Shown here: positions 21,963 to 33,242 of the stretch, in pieces
Layout of the letters: every line of letters starts with the position of its first letter
How positions within the stretch are numbered: position 1 is the first letter of the stretch
DNA from: Winslowiella toletana
GTDB lineage: Bacteria; Pseudomonadota; Gammaproteobacteria; Enterobacterales; Enterobacteriaceae
Direction: 5' to 3'
Length of the DNA stretch: 64,000 nucleotides
Assembly: GCF_017875465.1 (NCBI RefSeq)
Contig: NZ_JAGGMQ010000001.1
Coordinates: 1,860,001-1,924,000, forward strand
The notes under the pieces: model-generated
Told to the model about the DNA's origin: nothing
Seen by the model: the letters and a program-made list of their open reading frames with translations, nothing else
Database searches by the model: none
Position numbers and translations under genes: made by a program

Positions 21963-22545
21963 GTTGTCCTCTCAGTTCACGCAGTGACTGGAAGTGGCTG
22001 AACAGCTCTGCTGTCTCAACCAGCGGGAGTCCGACAACTGCGTGATAACTGCCATTAATTTTTCTGACAAAATTGCCACCAAGGCCCTGAATACCATAGG
22101 CACCGGCTTTATCCATCGGTTCGCCACTGGCTACATAGCTGGCAATATCATCGGCTGATAAGCTGCGGAACGTAACATCGGTGGTCACCAGACAATCAAG
22201 CAACTGCTCGCGGTCGGCGAGTGCGACGGCGGTCATTACCTGATGCGTAACTCCGGAAAGTTTAGTCAGTATTTCACAGGCATGCTGTTGATTCTTTGGC
22301 TTTTCCAGCACTTCTCCATTCAGCACCACAATAGTGTCAGCGCCCAGCACCGGCAAATCTTCAGTGGCGACAGCAACGCCAGCGCGGGCTTTTTCGCGCG
22401 CCAGACGCAACACATAGTGTTCGGCGTCTTCATCAGCACCGCGCAACTCTTCGACTTCAGTCGACAGACGTTCGAAGTGCAGACCAAGCTGGGTCAACAG
22501 TTCACGCCGACGTGGTGAACCGGAAGCAAGATACAGGGATAGCAT
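21952..22545 (-). CDS. yhdE: Maf-like nucleoside triphosphate pyrophosphatase (YhdE type)
   Basis: A house-cleaning pyrophosphatase acting on dTTP, UTP and modified pyrimidine nucleotides; 197 residues from the ATG at 22545. The N-terminus [14 protein letters not shown] is the Maf signature and VLGADTIV is a second conserved block. A longer in-frame start at 22611 would run into mreD and adds unrelated residues, so it is rejected. It lies 8 bases after mreD. Confidence 0.93.
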   Translation of the reverse strand: MLSLYLASGSPRRRELLTQLGLHFERLSTEVEELRGADEDAEHYVLRLAREKARAGVAVATEDLPVLGADTIVVLNGEVLEKPKNQQHACEILTKLSGVTHQVMTAVALADREQLLDCLVTTDVTFRSLSADDIASYVASGEPMDKAGAYGIQGLGGNFVRKINGSYHAVVGLPLVETAELFSHFQSLRELRGQHDG

Positions 22546-22553
22546 AGTTTTCC

Positions 22554-23042
22554 TTATTGAACAGCGAACTGACGGCGGATCTTTCTCATCAATAAGAATA
22601 GCCAGGGCCATAAAATACCGTCGACTACACTGCTCCAGAAAATTTCCGGCCGGAATGAAACATTGATCACCAGAAATTCAGCCCAGAAAACAATCACATC
22701 CATTGCCAGCGACAGCACCATAACCATTAATGCCTGCTGCCACAATGCTAAGTTACGGAAAAGCTGGAATTTAAATGCGACCAGGTAGGCAATAATGCTC
22801 AGCGCCAGCGCGCGTACGCCGAGCGTCGATCCGGCGATAAGGTCCATAATGCCCCCCATCAAAAACCCGCTGCCGACATTAACCCGATGCGGCAGTGCCA
22901 GAACCCAGTAGATCAGAATCAACAGCAACCATGAGGGCCGGAACATATAAAATTCATCCGGCCACGGCATAATCTGCAGCACCAGCGCCACCAGAAAGGA
23001 CAACCAGATGACCCAGCGACCATTGCTGCGATAGCTACTCAA
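22554..23042 (-). CDS. mreD: Rod shape-determining protein MreD
   Basis: An inner-membrane component of the elongasome, 162 residues with about five hydrophobic segments and no signal peptide. The start overlaps the mreC stop by four bases (ATGA type), showing tight coupling. It acts with MreC, MreB, RodA and PBP2 in side-wall peptidoglycan synthesis. Confidence 0.95.
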   Translation of the reverse strand: MSSYRSNGRWVIWLSFLVALVLQIMPWPDEFYMFRPSWLLLILIYWVLALPHRVNVGSGFLMGGIMDLIAGSTLGVRALALSIIAYLVAFKFQLFRNLALWQQALMVMVLSLAMDVIVFWAEFLVINVSFRPEIFWSSVVDGILWPWLFLLMRKIRRQFAVQ

Positions 23043-24061
23043 GGCTGGCCTCCACGACTGGATGCACTATTCGGACGACTGCTGGCGGCGGGCGGCGTAG
23101 CTTCTGCCGGCGCGGTTTGCACCGGTGGCGCAGGCGGCCCCATCGCATCAGCGGCTGGCAGCACCTGCGGCATCATCTGCATCAGACGCTCATTGGCTAC
23201 CCGATGCACTTCATCCGGCGCCATTGGCATATCGCCATGGCTGTCAGAACCCCACAGCAGCAGCAGATAACGCAGACGTTGCAGACCGGCGGTTGGCCGC
23301 GCCTGAATGACGGTATATGCACGTTGGGTATCCACTTTAACCGAGGAGACCACGCCCACCGGATAACCTTCCGGGAAGCGACCGCCCAGGCCTGAGGTCA
23401 CCAGTACATCGCCAACGCGAATATCGGTATTGCCTGGCAGATGTTCCAGTTGCAGATCTTCGGTACAGCCATTACCGGCGGCAATCACCCGAATATCATT
23501 ACGCAGCACCTGAATCGGCAACGCATGAGAAGCATCACAAATCAGCAGCACCCGGCTGGTCACTTTACCGACCGCAACCACCTGCCCCACCACGCCTTTG
23601 TCGCTGATCACCGGCTGGCCTTCGTAAACGCCATTTACGCTGCCTTTATCGATAACCATCTGATCGGTGTAAGGATCGGTGCCGGTCGAGATCACCTGAG
23701 TGACCATTTTATGCTCATCCTGGCGCAGCGGTGAGCCAAGCAGTTCACGCAGACGCGCGTTCTCCTGCTTAAACTGACCAAGCATCAACAACTCACTGTT
23801 TTTCAGGAAGAGTTCGCGCTGAAGCGCTTTGTTTTCCAGCTCTAACTGCTGACGTGAGGCCAACGTGGCAGAAACGTTGTCCAGAATTTGACGTGGCCCG
23901 TTGGCCAGAAAATAGAACGGACTGACTGCGGTGTCCATATAGGTGCGAATTTGGGTAAAGGCCCCAATTCGACTGTCGGCAACGATAACTCCAATTGCCA
24001 CAATAACCGCCAAAAAGAGGCGCAGCTGCAGGGAGGGACCCCTGCTGAAAATCGGCTTCAT
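23039..24061 (-). CDS. mreC: Rod shape-determining protein MreC
   Basis: A bitopic elongasome protein: a short cytoplasmic N-terminus, a membrane anchor at about residues 14-32, a coiled coil (about 65-110), a beta-rich periplasmic domain, then a Pro/Ala-rich tail that is probably disordered. The 340-residue product starts [19 protein letters not shown]. The longer frame to 24115 crosses the terminator-like hairpin after mreB and is rejected. The tail is the least conserved part. Confidence 0.95.
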   Translation of the reverse strand: MKPIFSRGPSLQLRLFLAVIVAIGVIVADSRIGAFTQIRTYMDTAVSPFYFLANGPRQILDNVSATLASRQQLELENKALQRELFLKNSELLMLGQFKQENARLRELLGSPLRQDEHKMVTQVISTGTDPYTDQMVIDKGSVNGVYEGQPVISDKGVVGQVVAVGKVTSRVLLICDASHALPIQVLRNDIRVIAAGNGCTEDLQLEHLPGNTDIRVGDVLVTSGLGGRFPEGYPVGVVSSVKVDTQRAYTVIQARPTAGLQRLRYLLLLWGSDSHGDMPMAPDEVHRVANERLMQMMPQVLPAADAMGPPAPPVQTAPAEATPPAASSRPNSASSRGGQP

Positions 24062-24092
24062 AAACGCAGCGTATTCCTCGACATCAAGAAAA

Positions 24093-24119
24093 GGGAGTGA
24101 CGGACTGACCACCACTCCC
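24093..24119 (-). terminator. Probable leaky terminator between mreB and mreC
   Basis: On the minus strand GGGAGTG/CACTCCC (7 bp, 13-base loop) is followed by TTTTCTT, within the 66 bases separating mreB from mreC. Partial termination here would keep MreB in excess over MreC and MreD. Confidence 0.6.
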
Positions 24120-24127
24120 CTGGCAGA

Positions 24128-25487
<1,360 letters not shown>

Positions 25488-27437
25488 CTAAACTCGATAT
25501 CTTTGTGAATATTTTTTCACGTTGCTGTTTACCGGCTGTGAGGCGGCAAAAAAGTCACCCTGACCACCCGCCACCCCCAGTCCCGACAACGCCTGCCATT
25601 CGGCTCGTGTCCTGACTCCAGCGGCAAAAACTCGCGTCGGCGTCGCTTTACAAACCTCGATCAAACTCTGCACAAATAGCTGATTTTCTGTGCGACGCTC
25701 AATATCGCGCACCAGCGCCGGATGCAGCTTAATAATTTCCACTTTAAACTGCTTCAGATAGGCTGTACTGACGACCGTCAATCCAGCCTGATTTACCGCG
25801 ATGCGGCTGCCAAAACCCTGCAGCAACCGGAACACAGGCTGCAGCCGATTGATGTGTTGACACACATCTGCTTCTGCAAGTTCAAATAAAATACGTTTTC
25901 TTTGCGTTTTAGTGCATTGCAGCAAGGTATCGCGCAGCCAGCGCTGGAACGGCCGCTGTAATAACGCGTCAACAGTCACTGGCAGCGCCAGGGTTTCATC
26001 CGGCCAGACATTTAACAGTGTGGCTATGCGGGTTACCAGCTGACGATCGTAACTTTCCGCCATACCCATCTGTTGCACCAGCGGCATAAATTCATCCGCC
26101 AGTAGCTCTTTCTCGCCATCGAAAATCCGCATCAGCATCTCGCGATGATGCACCAGCCCTTCGCGCGTCACTGCCGGTTTCTGATACAAGCGCGGTCCGC
26201 CCAGGGTCAGGGTATGTTCCAGCAGGGTACGCCACCTGACGCTGCCGCGCCCCACCTCACTGGTGTTGCCTTCGCCCACTGACCAGTTATTCCCGCCGAG
26301 CAGCGCCGCATGCCGGGTCGCCAGCTCCACATTTTCCATCACCTGCTGGGTCGTCTGCCCGCTGCGCCAGGCGCTGATGCCGATATGGATCATATCTTCG
26401 CGGTCCAGCGCGCGCGTTGGCGGCAGTGAATCTACCGCGGTAATCAGCTGGCTGGCGATACTGCCGGCATCTTTTAGCGTGCGGTGCGGCAGCAGCACGG
26501 CGAAATCGCTGCGGAAATAGCGCGCCAGCAACGCCCCCGGATAGCGCATCACAAAGGTCGACAACATATTCACCAGGTCAAACAGATAATCCTCAACCAC
26601 CAGATTGCCGCTGCGTTCGCGCAGGGTATCGAAGTCCGGCACGCGAATCATCATCACCACGCCATGAGCGCCGACGGCCTCGGCATCTTCCAGCAAGGTA
26701 GCCAGCTGATTATCAAAGAACAGCCGGTTATTCAGCCCGGTTTTCGCATCCTGCGCGGCAAAGGCGCGGATCAGGGTATCGACGCGAATACGCTGCTCAC
26801 CCGCCTCCTGAACATCGTTCAGCAGCAGATCGATGGCACTGCTGGCTTTCGCTGGCCACTCATGAATCGCGCCGCGCTCCACACTGGCGCGCTCACCAAG
26901 AATCACTTTCTGCGCGCGGCTCTCCAGACTCTCCAGCCCTTTTAGCTGGCGGTAGAGCCAGCGGTGCGACAGCAGCAGAATCAGCATCATAATTGTCGCC
27001 ACAATAGCGACGGCGATCATCGTCGAGGCGCCGATAAACGAGCGGAACCAGGTGTTCGCCGGATCCAGCCAGACAATACGGACGCTTAACGCAGGATGTT
27101 TTAATAACGGGATCTCCGCCTGGCGAAAACGGTTAGGCTCGTCTTCAATCAGCGCGTTCTGGTGACGCTGCAACGATAACTGCGTGCGCAGACCATCGAG
27201 AATATCAATACGTTCGATGTTCAGCAGCGGCATCATGCGGCGCAGCCAGGGCTCCAGGCTGGCGACCGGCTCATTAAGCAGCGCCAGATCAATCTCCGTC
27301 ACCATTGTTTGTACGCGATGTTCTACGCGCTGATTGCTGAGATAAAAGAAGCTGAGCGCGCAGCCGGTTAACATCAGCAACATCGCCAGCGCGCTGAGCA
27401 ATGCAATAAACGCAGATAGTTTTGTGGTTAATCGCAT
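25488..27437 (-). CDS. csrD: RNase E specificity factor CsrD
   Basis: CsrD directs RNase E decay of the CsrB/CsrC small RNAs and so raises free CsrA. The 649-residue protein has two membrane segments (about 10-30 and 135-158) bracketing a periplasmic part, then a degenerate GGDEF domain (motif FRSDF in place of GGDEF) and an EAL-like domain lacking the catalytic EAL signature. The degenerate motifs fit a non-enzymatic role, as in E. coli CsrD. It lies upstream of mreB as in relatives. Confidence 0.93.
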   Translation of the reverse strand: MRLTTKLSAFIALLSALAMLLMLTGCALSFFYLSNQRVEHRVQTMVTEIDLALLNEPVASLEPWLRRMMPLLNIERIDILDGLRTQLSLQRHQNALIEDEPNRFRQAEIPLLKHPALSVRIVWLDPANTWFRSFIGASTMIAVAIVATIMMLILLLSHRWLYRQLKGLESLESRAQKVILGERASVERGAIHEWPAKASSAIDLLLNDVQEAGEQRIRVDTLIRAFAAQDAKTGLNNRLFFDNQLATLLEDAEAVGAHGVVMMIRVPDFDTLRERSGNLVVEDYLFDLVNMLSTFVMRYPGALLARYFRSDFAVLLPHRTLKDAGSIASQLITAVDSLPPTRALDREDMIHIGISAWRSGQTTQQVMENVELATRHAALLGGNNWSVGEGNTSEVGRGSVRWRTLLEHTLTLGGPRLYQKPAVTREGLVHHREMLMRIFDGEKELLADEFMPLVQQMGMAESYDRQLVTRIATLLNVWPDETLALPVTVDALLQRPFQRWLRDTLLQCTKTQRKRILFELAEADVCQHINRLQPVFRLLQGFGSRIAVNQAGLTVVSTAYLKQFKVEIIKLHPALVRDIERRTENQLFVQSLIEVCKATPTRVFAAGVRTRAEWQALSGLGVAGGQGDFFAASQPVNSNVKKYSQRYRV

Positions 27438-27491
27438 CCCTGTGCCTTTAAACTGCGGTTATAAGAGAAGCCATTTATTATGGCCTGACAC

Positions 27492-27556
27492 GGGCGGCGA
27501 TAACGCCGCCCCTACAGAAAAACGCAGCCTTTGTAGGGGCGGCGTTATCGCCGCCC
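27492..27556. repeat. REPIN-like element between csrD and acuI
   Basis: Two identical 25-base arms in inverted orientation, GGGCGGCGATAACGCCGCCC plus CTACA and its exact complement, are separated by 15 bases. Each arm is itself a palindrome around GATAAC. No RAYT transposase is present in the window. Confidence 0.85.
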
Positions 27557-27665
27557 AAAAAAATGTACGTTTATTTGCGCACAGTCAGGATGTGCCTGAT
27601 GGTGGCGAGTATAGTCGCAGAGGCTACATTTTTAGCAGGTTAATGCACTCTTTCAGGAGATTCTT

Positions 27666-28643
27666 ATGCAGGCGTTACTATTAGAACAATCCGAGGGGAA
27701 AACTCTCGCCGCAGTTAAAACCGTTGCCAGCGAGCTGTTACCCGCGGGTGAGGTCACGGTGGATGTCGAGTGGTCCGGCATTAACTATAAAGATGCGCTG
27801 GCGATTACCGGCAAGGGCAAAATTATTCGCAACTTCCCGATGGTGCCGGGGATTGATTTCGCCGGTCAGGTGCGTCACAGCGAAGATCCACGTTTCCACG
27901 TCGGCCAGGCGGTGCTGCTGACCGGCTGGGGAGTTGGTGAAAATCACTGGGGCGGTCTGGCGGAACAGGCGCGGGTAAAAGGCGACTGGCTGGTGCCGAT
28001 GCCGCAAGGGCTGGACGGACGTAAAGCGATGATTATCGGTACCGCAGGCTTTACCGCCATGCTGTGCGTAATGGCGCTGGAAGATGGCGGCGTAACGCCG
28101 GAAAGCGGAGAGATTGTGGTTACCGGCGCCAGCGGTGGCGTTGGCAGCACCGCGATTGCCCTGCTGAGCGCACTGGGTTATCGCGTAGCGGCAGTCAGTG
28201 GTCGCGAGAGTACCCATGAGTATTTGCGCGGGCTTGGCGCCAGCGAGATCCTGCCGCGCAGCGAATTTAGCGGCGATACGCGTCCCCTGGAGAAACAACG
28301 CTGGGCTGGCGCCATTGATACCGCGGGCGATCGCGTGCTGGCCAGCGTGCTGGCGCAAATGCACTATAACGGCACCGTCGCCGCTTGCGGTCTGGCAGGC
28401 GGTTTTGCTCTGCCAACCACGGTAATGCCGTTTATTTTGCGCAATGTGCGTCTGCAAGGGGTGGATTCCGTGCAAACGCCTGCGGCGCGGCGCATTGAGG
28501 CGTGGAAACGTCTGCTGAAAATCCTGCCTGAATCGTTTTACCAGCAAGCCACGACCGAAGTGACGCTGGATCAGGCCGCCGAGGCCGCCACACGTCTGCT
28601 GAATAACGCTATTACTGGCCGTACGCTGGTTAAAATTCGCTGA
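27666..28643 (+). CDS. acuI: NADPH-dependent acrylyl-CoA reductase AcuI
   Basis: A medium-chain dehydrogenase/reductase (YhdH/AcuI family) that reduces acryloyl-CoA to propionyl-CoA and limits acrylate toxicity. The 325-residue protein has the nucleotide motif VTGASGGVGSTAIALL near residues 156-171 and lacks structural zinc cysteines. It is separated from csrD by a REPIN and followed by msrP. Confidence 0.93.
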   Translation: MQALLLEQSEGKTLAAVKTVASELLPAGEVTVDVEWSGINYKDALAITGKGKIIRNFPMVPGIDFAGQVRHSEDPRFHVGQAVLLTGWGVGENHWGGLAEQARVKGDWLVPMPQGLDGRKAMIIGTAGFTAMLCVMALEDGGVTPESGEIVVTGASGGVGSTAIALLSALGYRVAAVSGRESTHEYLRGLGASEILPRSEFSGDTRPLEKQRWAGAIDTAGDRVLASVLAQMHYNGTVAACGLAGGFALPTTVMPFILRNVRLQGVDSVQTPAARRIEAWKRLLKILPESFYQQATTEVTLDQAAEAATRLLNNAITGRTLVKIR

Positions 28644-28761
28644 CCATTGCTGGATGCGAAGGAGCGCGTCCAGGAAATTTCACATTTTCCGCCAATAACT
28701 CGCCAGTTCCCGCGCCATAGATCATGCTGAAGATAATCCTTAATGTTCAGAGGGCCTTCAG

Positions 28762-29766
28762 ATGAAGCCTGTCAGCAAACTTACCGAAGCCGATGTGACG
28801 CCGGAAGCGGTGTTTAACCAGCATCGTCGCGACATTATTAAAACCCTGGGACTGACAGCCGCCGCGCTGGCGTTGCCGAACGCCGCCCATGCCGATGTGC
28901 TCTCCTGGTTTAAAGGTAATGACCGCCCGCCAGCCCCCGCGGGAAAGGCGCTCGATTTCAGCAAACCCGCCGCATGGCAGGCGGATCTGCCGTTAACCCC
29001 TGAAGATAAAGTGACGGGCTATAACAACTACTATGAGTTTGGCCTCGATAAAGCCGATCCGGCAGCCAATGCCGGGACGCTGAAAACCACCGACTGGAAG
29101 ATCCGTATTGATGGTGAAGTGGCGAAACCGCTGACGCTGGATATGGATGATATCTTTAAACGTTTCCCTCTCGAACAGCGCATTTACCGCATGCGCTGCG
29201 TCGAAGCCTGGTCGATGGTGGTGCCATGGGTCGGTTTTGAGCTCGGCAAGCTGCTGCAGGCCGCCGAACCCACCAGCAATGCGCGCTTCGTCGCCTTCCA
29301 GACCGTTTACGCCCCGGATCAGATGCCCGGCCAGCAGGATCGCTTTATTGGCGGCGGCCTCAAATATCCTTACGTTGAAGGTTTGCGCCTTGATGAGGCG
29401 ATGAATCCGCTGACTATGCTGACCACCGGCGTGTATGGCAAAGCCCTGCCGCCGCAGAATGGCGCGCCCATCCGCCTGACGGTGCCATGGAAATATGGCT
29501 TTAAAGGCATTAAATCGATTGTGCATATCCAGTTGACGCGCGAACGTCCGCCAACCACCTGGAATCTGGCGGGTCCCGATGAGTATGGCTTTTTTGCCAA
29601 CGTGAACCCACATGTTGATCACCCGCGCTGGTCACAAGCTACCGAGCGCTTTATTGGTTCCGGCGGCATCCTTGACGTGAAACGCCAGCCAACCCTGCTG
29701 TTTAATGGTTATGCTGAACAGGTGGCCTCGCTGTATCGCGGGCTGAATTTGCGGGAGAACTACTAA
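28762..29766 (+). CDS. msrP: Protein-methionine-sulfoxide reductase catalytic subunit MsrP
   Basis: A periplasmic molybdopterin enzyme that repairs oxidised methionines in envelope proteins using electrons from MsrQ. The 334-residue precursor has a twin-arginine leader [11 protein letters not shown] (21-31) with cleavage near AAHA-D (43/44), and Cys146 in YRMRCVEAW as the molybdenum ligand. Its stop abuts the msrQ start with no gap. E. coli K-12 keeps this pair elsewhere (yedYZ). Confidence 0.95.
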   Translation: MKPVSKLTEADVTPEAVFNQHRRDIIKTLGLTAAALALPNAAHADVLSWFKGNDRPPAPAGKALDFSKPAAWQADLPLTPEDKVTGYNNYYEFGLDKADPAANAGTLKTTDWKIRIDGEVAKPLTLDMDDIFKRFPLEQRIYRMRCVEAWSMVVPWVGFELGKLLQAAEPTSNARFVAFQTVYAPDQMPGQQDRFIGGGLKYPYVEGLRLDEAMNPLTMLTTGVYGKALPPQNGAPIRLTVPWKYGFKGIKSIVHIQLTRERPPTTWNLAGPDEYGFFANVNPHVDHPRWSQATERFIGSGGILDVKRQPTLLFNGYAEQVASLYRGLNLRENY

Positions 29767-30369
29767 GTGCGTCTGACGTTAAAACAGATTACCGCGTTAA
29801 AAGTGCTGCTGCATCTGGCGGCATTTTTACCGCTATTGTGGCTGATGCTGTCTGTCGATCAGGGCTGGTTTAGCGCCGATCCGGCAAAAGATATCCAGCA
29901 TTTTACCGGCAGAATGGCGCTGAAGTTATTACTGGCCACCCTGCTGGTGACGCCGCTGGCGCGCTATGGTAAACAACCGCTGCTGATCCGTACCCGTCGC
30001 CTGCTCGGGCTGTGGTGCTTCGCATGGGCGAGCCTGCATCTGGTCAGTTATTCGCTGCTGGAGCTGGGCATCAATAATCTGAGTTTGCTCGGCCAGGAGC
30101 TGGTCACCCGCCCTTACCTGACGTTAGGCGTGATCAGCTGGCTGATCCTGCTGGCATTAGCGCTAACCTCGTTTCAGCGCGCGCAGCGTAAACTGGGCGC
30201 CCGCTGGCAAACTTTGCACAATTGCATCTATCTGGTGGCGATCCTCGCGCCGATTCACTACATTTGGTCAGTAAAGATTTTATCGCCGCAACCAATCATT
30301 TATGCGCTAATTGCGCTGATCTTGCTGGGATGGCGCTATAAAAAATTCCGTAAATGGCTGCCCAAATAG
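29767..30369 (+). CDS. msrQ: Heme-binding membrane subunit MsrQ
   Basis: An inner-membrane b-type heme protein that passes respiratory-chain electrons to MsrP. The 200-residue protein has about six hydrophobic segments of the ferric-reductase-like family, with heme-ligand histidines expected in [15 protein letters not shown] and PIHYIWS. The start is GTG, directly after the msrP stop, giving [20 protein letters not shown]. Confidence 0.93.
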   Translation: MRLTLKQITALKVLLHLAAFLPLLWLMLSVDQGWFSADPAKDIQHFTGRMALKLLLATLLVTPLARYGKQPLLIRTRRLLGLWCFAWASLHLVSYSLLELGINNLSLLGQELVTRPYLTLGVISWLILLALALTSFQRAQRKLGARWQTLHNCIYLVAILAPIHYIWSVKILSPQPIIYALIALILLGWRYKKFRKWLPK

Positions 30370-30604
30370 TCCCTGATAGTGTGTGCCAGCCCGCATATCC
30401 TGCAGACAACGGTGCGTCATTTCCGGCGCGCGGTTGATAATCTTCGCTGATAAGACCAGTATTTAGCTGCTAATTGCAACGAAATCGATATAATGCCCGC
30501 CTTTGCTGAGGCCGGAAGCCCAATTTTCATCTGGAAAGGTGACAAATGGATTCCCACAAGGTATTTTACGCGTTGCCTCAATTATCGCAGGAGATAGCAG
30601 CAAG

Positions 30605-31057
30605 ATGGCAGTCAACTTTCATATTCTGCTTTTGAACGGTCCCAACCTGAATATGCTGGGCACGCGTGAGCCTGAAAAATACGGTAAGACCACTTTAGCC
30701 GAGATCGTCAGTGATTTGACGACGCAGGCTGACGCACTGAATGTGAAACTCAGCCATCTCCAGTCTAACGCTGAACATGTGTTAATTGAGCGCATCCATC
30801 AGGCAAAAGACAATGTCGATTATATCGTGATCAACCCGGCGGCATTTACTCATACCAGTGTGGCGATTCGTGATGCTCTGCTGGCGGTGAGCATTCCGTT
30901 TATCGAAGTGCATCTCTCTAATGTGCATGCACGCGAGCCTTTTCGTCACCATTCATATCTGTCTGATATTTCTGCGGGAGTTATCTGTGGACTTGGCGTC
31001 GACGGTTATTCCTGGGCTTTACAAACGGCAGTAAAACGCCTGTCACATTCTAATTAA
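30605..31057 (+). CDS. aroQ: 3-Dehydroquinate dehydratase, type II
   Basis: Dehydrates 3-dehydroquinate to 3-dehydroshikimate in the shikimate pathway. The 150-residue protein has the type II signature [19 protein letters not shown] with catalytic Tyr26, and His103 in [17 protein letters not shown]. The ATG at 30605 follows AGGAGA; a longer in-frame start at 30503 is rejected. It sits just before accB. E. coli K-12 lacks aroQ here and uses type I AroD. Confidence 0.96.
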   Translation: MAVNFHILLLNGPNLNMLGTREPEKYGKTTLAEIVSDLTTQADALNVKLSHLQSNAEHVLIERIHQAKDNVDYIVINPAAFTHTSVAIRDALLAVSIPFIEVHLSNVHAREPFRHHSYLSDISAGVICGLGVDGYSWALQTAVKRLSHSN

Positions 31058-31078
31058 ACAGAGTACGGAACCACACTC

Positions 31079-31549
31079 ATGGATATTCGTAAGATTAAAA
31101 AACTGATCGAACTGGTTGAAGAATCAGGCATCTCCGAACTGGAAATTTCTGAGGGCGAAGAGTCAGTTCGCATCAGCCGCGCACCTGCCAACACGGGCTA
31201 CCCAATGATGCAGCAGGCGTACGCTATGCCTGTGCAGCAGCAGCCAGCGCTGGCTAACGCGGTTGCGTCAGCAGCGACTCCGGTAATGGAAGCGCCGGCA
31301 AGCGCTGAGATCAGTGGCCACATCGTACGTTCCCCAATGGTCGGTACTTTCTACCGCACGCCAAGCCCGGACGCTAAAGCGTTTGTGGAAGTGGGCCAGA
31401 AAGTGAATGCAGGCGATACCCTGTGCATCGTTGAAGCGATGAAAATGATGAACCAGATCGAAGCCGATAAATCCGGCGTTGTGAAAGCGATTCTGGTCGA
31501 AAGCGGTCAGCCAGTTGAGTTTGACGAGCCGCTGGTAGTCATCGAATAA
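31079..31549 (+). CDS. accB: Biotin carboxyl carrier protein of acetyl-CoA carboxylase
   Basis: AccB carries the biotin that is carboxylated by AccC, the first step of fatty acid synthesis. The 156-residue protein has an N-terminal dimer/regulatory region, an Ala/Pro/Gln-rich linker (about 35-75) and a biotinyl domain with VEAMKMMNQ, where Lys122 is the biotinylation site. It starts 21 bases after aroQ and precedes accC by 11 bases. In E. coli the AccB N-terminus represses the accBC operon. Confidence 0.97.
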   Translation: MDIRKIKKLIELVEESGISELEISEGEESVRISRAPANTGYPMMQQAYAMPVQQQPALANAVASAATPVMEAPASAEISGHIVRSPMVGTFYRTPSPDAKAFVEVGQKVNAGDTLCIVEAMKMMNQIEADKSGVVKAILVESGQPVEFDEPLVVIE

Positions 31550-31560
31550 CGAGGCGAACC

Positions 31561-32907
31561 ATGCTGGATAAAATTGTAATTGCTAACCGCGGTGAAATCG
31601 CGCTGCGCATTCTGCGTGCCTGTAAAGAACTGGGCATCAAGACTGTTGCGGTACACTCCACTGCGGATCGCGATCTGAAACACGTACTGCTGGCTGACGA
31701 AACCGTCTGTATCGGTCCGGCGCAGTCCGTTAAAAGCTATCTGAATATTCCTGCGCTGATCTCTGCCGCTGAAATTACCGGCGCTGTAGCGATTCACCCA
31801 GGGTATGGCTTCCTGTCTGAGAATGCTGACTTTGCTGAGCAGGTTGAGCGTTCTGGCTTTATCTTTATCGGTCCGAAAGCAGACACCATTCGCCTGATGG
31901 GCGACAAAGTGTCCGCCATCAACGCGATGAAGAAAGCCGGTGTTCCTTGCGTACCAGGCTCTGATGGCCCGCTGGGCGAAGATATGGAAAAAAACCGTGC
32001 CTTCGGTAAGCGTATTGGCTACCCGGTGATTATCAAAGCCTCTGGCGGCGGCGGCGGTCGTGGTATGCGCGTAGTGCGTCAGGAAAAAGATCTGGAACAA
32101 TCCATCAATATGACCCGTGCGGAAGCCAAAGCGGCTTTCAACAACGATATGGTCTATATGGAGAAGTATCTGGAGAATCCTCGCCACATTGAGATCCAGG
32201 TGCTGGCTGACGGCCAGGGCAGTGCGATCTATCTCGGTGAACGTGACTGCTCCATGCAGCGTCGTCATCAGAAAGTGGTTGAAGAAGCGCCAGCGCCAGG
32301 CATCACCAGCGAAATGCGTCGTTTTATCGGCGATCGCTGTGCAAAAGCCTGTATCGAAATCGGCTATCGCGGCGCGGGTACTTTCGAGTTCCTGTATGAA
32401 AACGGCGAGTTCTATTTCATCGAAATGAACACCCGTATTCAGGTTGAGCATCCGGTTACCGAAATGATTACCGGTGTTGATCTGATTAAAGAGCAGCTGC
32501 GTATTGCTGCTGGCCAGCCGCTGTCAATCAAGCAAGAAGAAGTGATGATTAAGGGCCACGCGGTGGAATGCCGTATTAACGCCGAAGATCCTAACTCCTT
32601 CCTGCCGAGCCCGGGTAAAATTACCCGTTTCCACGCGCCAGGCGGTTTTGGTGTGCGCTGGGAATCTCATATCTACGCCGGTTATACCGTACCGCCGTAC
32701 TATGACTCAATGATTGGCAAGCTGATCACTTACGGTGAAAACCGTGATGTGGCGATTGCCCGCATGAAAAATGCGCTGGCTGAGCTGATTATCGACGGCA
32801 TTAAAACCAACGTCGAATTGCAGATGCGCATTATGTCCGACGAAAACTTCCAGCAGGGTGGCACCAATATCCACTATCTGGAGAAGAAACTCGGCCTGCA
32901 GGATTAA
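31561..32907 (+). CDS. accC: Biotin carboxylase of acetyl-CoA carboxylase
   Basis: ATP-dependent carboxylation of AccB-biotin. The 448-residue protein has an N-terminal pre-ATP-grasp fold, the glycine-rich loop [12 protein letters not shown] (about 159-170), and catalytic residues in [20 protein letters not shown]. It is one residue shorter than E. coli AccC. It is followed by a strong terminator before yhdT. Confidence 0.97.
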   Translation: MLDKIVIANRGEIALRILRACKELGIKTVAVHSTADRDLKHVLLADETVCIGPAQSVKSYLNIPALISAAEITGAVAIHPGYGFLSENADFAEQVERSGFIFIGPKADTIRLMGDKVSAINAMKKAGVPCVPGSDGPLGEDMEKNRAFGKRIGYPVIIKASGGGGGRGMRVVRQEKDLEQSINMTRAEAKAAFNNDMVYMEKYLENPRHIEIQVLADGQGSAIYLGERDCSMQRRHQKVVEEAPAPGITSEMRRFIGDRCAKACIEIGYRGAGTFEFLYENGEFYFIEMNTRIQVEHPVTEMITGVDLIKEQLRIAAGQPLSIKQEEVMIKGHAVECRINAEDPNSFLPSPGKITRFHAPGGFGVRWESHIYAGYTVPPYYDSMIGKLITYGENRDVAIARMKNALAELIIDGIKTNVELQMRIMSDENFQQGGTNIHYLEKKLGLQD

Positions 32908-32935
32908 TCCTCCTGAAGTTGCGAGTATCGTCATC

Positions 32936-32959
32936 AAGGCCGGTCTGACCGGCCTTTTT
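32936..32959 (+). terminator. Terminator after accC
   Basis: GGCCGG/CCGGCC stem (extendable to 8 bp) around TCTGA, followed by TTTTTC, 30 bases past the accC stop. Confidence 0.9.
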
Positions 32960-32999
32960 CTTTCTTATTTTTTGCTGCGTGATTGGGTGAGGATGAGTG

Positions 33000-33242
33000 A
33001 TGGACGCACGTTTTCTGCAGGCGCATAAAGAGGCGCGCTGGTCGTTTGCGCTGGCCATTTTATATCTGGCTGCCTGGGGATTAAGCGCATGGCTGGGGGG
33101 CAATGAGATCGGTTTTACCGGCCTGCCGCGCTGGTTTGAAGTTTCCTGTCTGTATGTTCCGATACTGTTTCTGCTGCTGTGCTGGCTGATGGTCCGCCAC
33201 GTGTTCCGCGATATGTCGCTGGAGGACTCCCATGAAAATTGA
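33000..33242 (+). CDS. yhdT: Small membrane protein YhdT
   Basis: An 80-residue protein of the DUF997 family with two hydrophobic segments (about 17-35 and 48-68), always found before panF. The ATG at 33000 gives MDARFLQAHKEARW, matching E. coli YhdT; a GTG one codon upstream is also possible. Its 3' end overlaps panF by 11 bases. It may assist PanF, but no role is established. Confidence 0.9.
   Translation: MDARFLQAHKEARWSFALAILYLAAWGLSAWLGGNEIGFTGLPRWFEVSCLYVPILFLLLCWLMVRHVFRDMSLEDSHEN

Noticed and set aside
27738..28547. 269-codon minus-strand frame inside acuI
   Set aside because: It is a shadow of acuI, His/Gln/Arg-rich without motif, and no promoter or ribosome site was seen.
31507..32451. 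Long open frame (314 codons) on the minus strand opposite accC
   Set aside because: It is antisense to the highly conserved accC and accB end, has no ribosome site or family similarity, and is of the mirror-frame kind common in GC-rich genes.
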